From contig JAJTWR010000251.1 of NCBI GenBank assembly GCA_021613335.1, positions 1,556,501 to 1,620,500 of the forward strand: DNA of 64,000 nucleotides, read 5' to 3'. How positions within the stretch are numbered: position 1 is the stretch's first letter; each line of letters opens with the position of its first letter. A program made the position numbers and the translations under genes. Shown one piece after another: positions 63,372 through 64,000 of the stretch. The DNA is from Whitmania pigra. Its lineage: Eukaryota; Annelida; Clitellata; Hirudinida; Haemopidae. Below the pieces are notes generated by a model. That model was not told the origin of the DNA. It worked only from the letters and a program-made list of their open reading frames with translations, and did not search any database.

Positions 63372-64000
63372 AGATAGAAAGTCACTCCTGATCGCCATGC
63401 TTTGCCAACCCAATGGATGACACGAATTGCATTGTCGCATTGCGACTGGAGTGAAATTGTTTTTATAATTAGAGTTAGATTCATACTCTGATGTATCGAT
63501 CATGAAATTGTTATGGAATTATATTCACCCAAACCAATCCCTTCAGCCATGTTATTATTACTGGCAATCGCATGTTCGTGAGCCACAACACATTTTCTTT
63601 GTAAAATAAACAAGTTACTGAATTTAATTTTGGGTCACAAATGGGTCAGAGGATAAAATGGGAAGTAAACGAATGTGCCTCGGGCGGTTCCACCGATGCT
63701 CTCACCCGTAAGCAAGGCACTGACGAGACTTCTCTTGTCATGTCCAACTGGAGACAGACTCGATGCACGAACGTGAAATGAATGGGTGGTCAGAGCACAG
63801 GATGTGGGATGAAATCAGAATAAATATGCAACATTTAACGAGTAACAATTGTGATTTACAAACATTCACGACAACAAATGGCCATGACCATTGCATAAGA
63901 TCATCCCTTTCGCAAGCTTTGGACCGGCATTGATCTGGAAACAACGTTTCTGTTTTCGTGGCGACGAATGCTTACTCGTAGAAATTCCATTCAAAAAAGG
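63372..64000. other. Downstream flank, nothing firmly recognised
   Basis: It includes the calpain 3' UTR (AATAAA at about 63605 is a candidate signal). Minus-strand frames at about 63640-63780 and 63738-63944 are short, overlapping and without known motifs. The first could be a terminal exon of a gene beyond the window, but I cannot support that. Confidence 0.35.

Noticed and set aside
63738..63944. 68-codon minus-strand open frame at the window end
   Set aside because: No motif, no clear splice sites and a conflicting overlapping frame.

Overview
The window is genomic DNA from an animal, most likely an invertebrate. It is AT-rich. Every gene is split by GT-AG introns, mostly 70 to 1000 bases long, and the introns are unusually rich in GAT/ATC, AAT and TTG microsatellites. 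The phylum cannot be fixed from the sequence. The gene set (TOLLIP, NOA1, COX6C, a TTLL3/8-type glycylase, kinesin-5, MPND, a claudin-like protein, CELF, TIA1, a classical calpain) is broadly metazoan. A lophotrochozoan or other slowly evolving marine invertebrate would fit, but that is a guess.

Layout. From 1 to 3283 there are no host genes, only transposon remains: a decayed hAT-type transposase tail (22-261) and an intact-looking non-autonomous hAT element with a near-perfect 8-bp target duplication (2110-2525). TOLLIP (minus, 3284-5323) and the mitochondrial circularly permuted GTPase NOA1 (plus, 5449-8574) are head to head, with 125 bp between start codons. A seven-finger C2H2 protein (minus, 8779-10256) is head to head with COX6C (plus, 11115-11580). 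A TTLL3/8 tubulin glycylase (plus, 12300-19131) carries a decayed Tc1/mariner-like element in one intron, and another of its introns is almost entirely a GAT/GAC repeat. Kinesin-5/KIF11 (minus, 19885-27073, about 22 exons) is tail to tail with it. MPND, a RAMA plus JAMM protein (minus, 27998-31410), is head to head with a claudin/PMP22-like four-pass membrane protein (plus, 31832-33348). A 4-kb gene-poor stretch with a second hAT-like remnant follows. A CELF1/2 (Bruno-like) RNA-binding protein (plus, 37439-49101) comes next, with what looks like a 6-kb 3' UTR. TIA1 (minus, 55736-58527) is tail to tail with it and head to head with a classical calpain (plus, 58987-63371).

Themes. Four of the ten genes' upstream regions are compact divergent promoters. 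Two post-transcriptional regulators (CELF and TIA1) lie tail to tail. TTLL3/8 and kinesin-5 both act on microtubules, but their adjacency may be chance. The most notable single observation is that the calpain keeps the whole CysPc-C2L-penta-EF architecture and the catalytic His and Asn, but has Ser in place of the catalytic Cys, so it is probably a pseudoprotease.

Exon boundaries were assigned by eye from splice consensus, reading phase and family similarity. I ran no database search or alignment program. Family identities are from recognised motifs.
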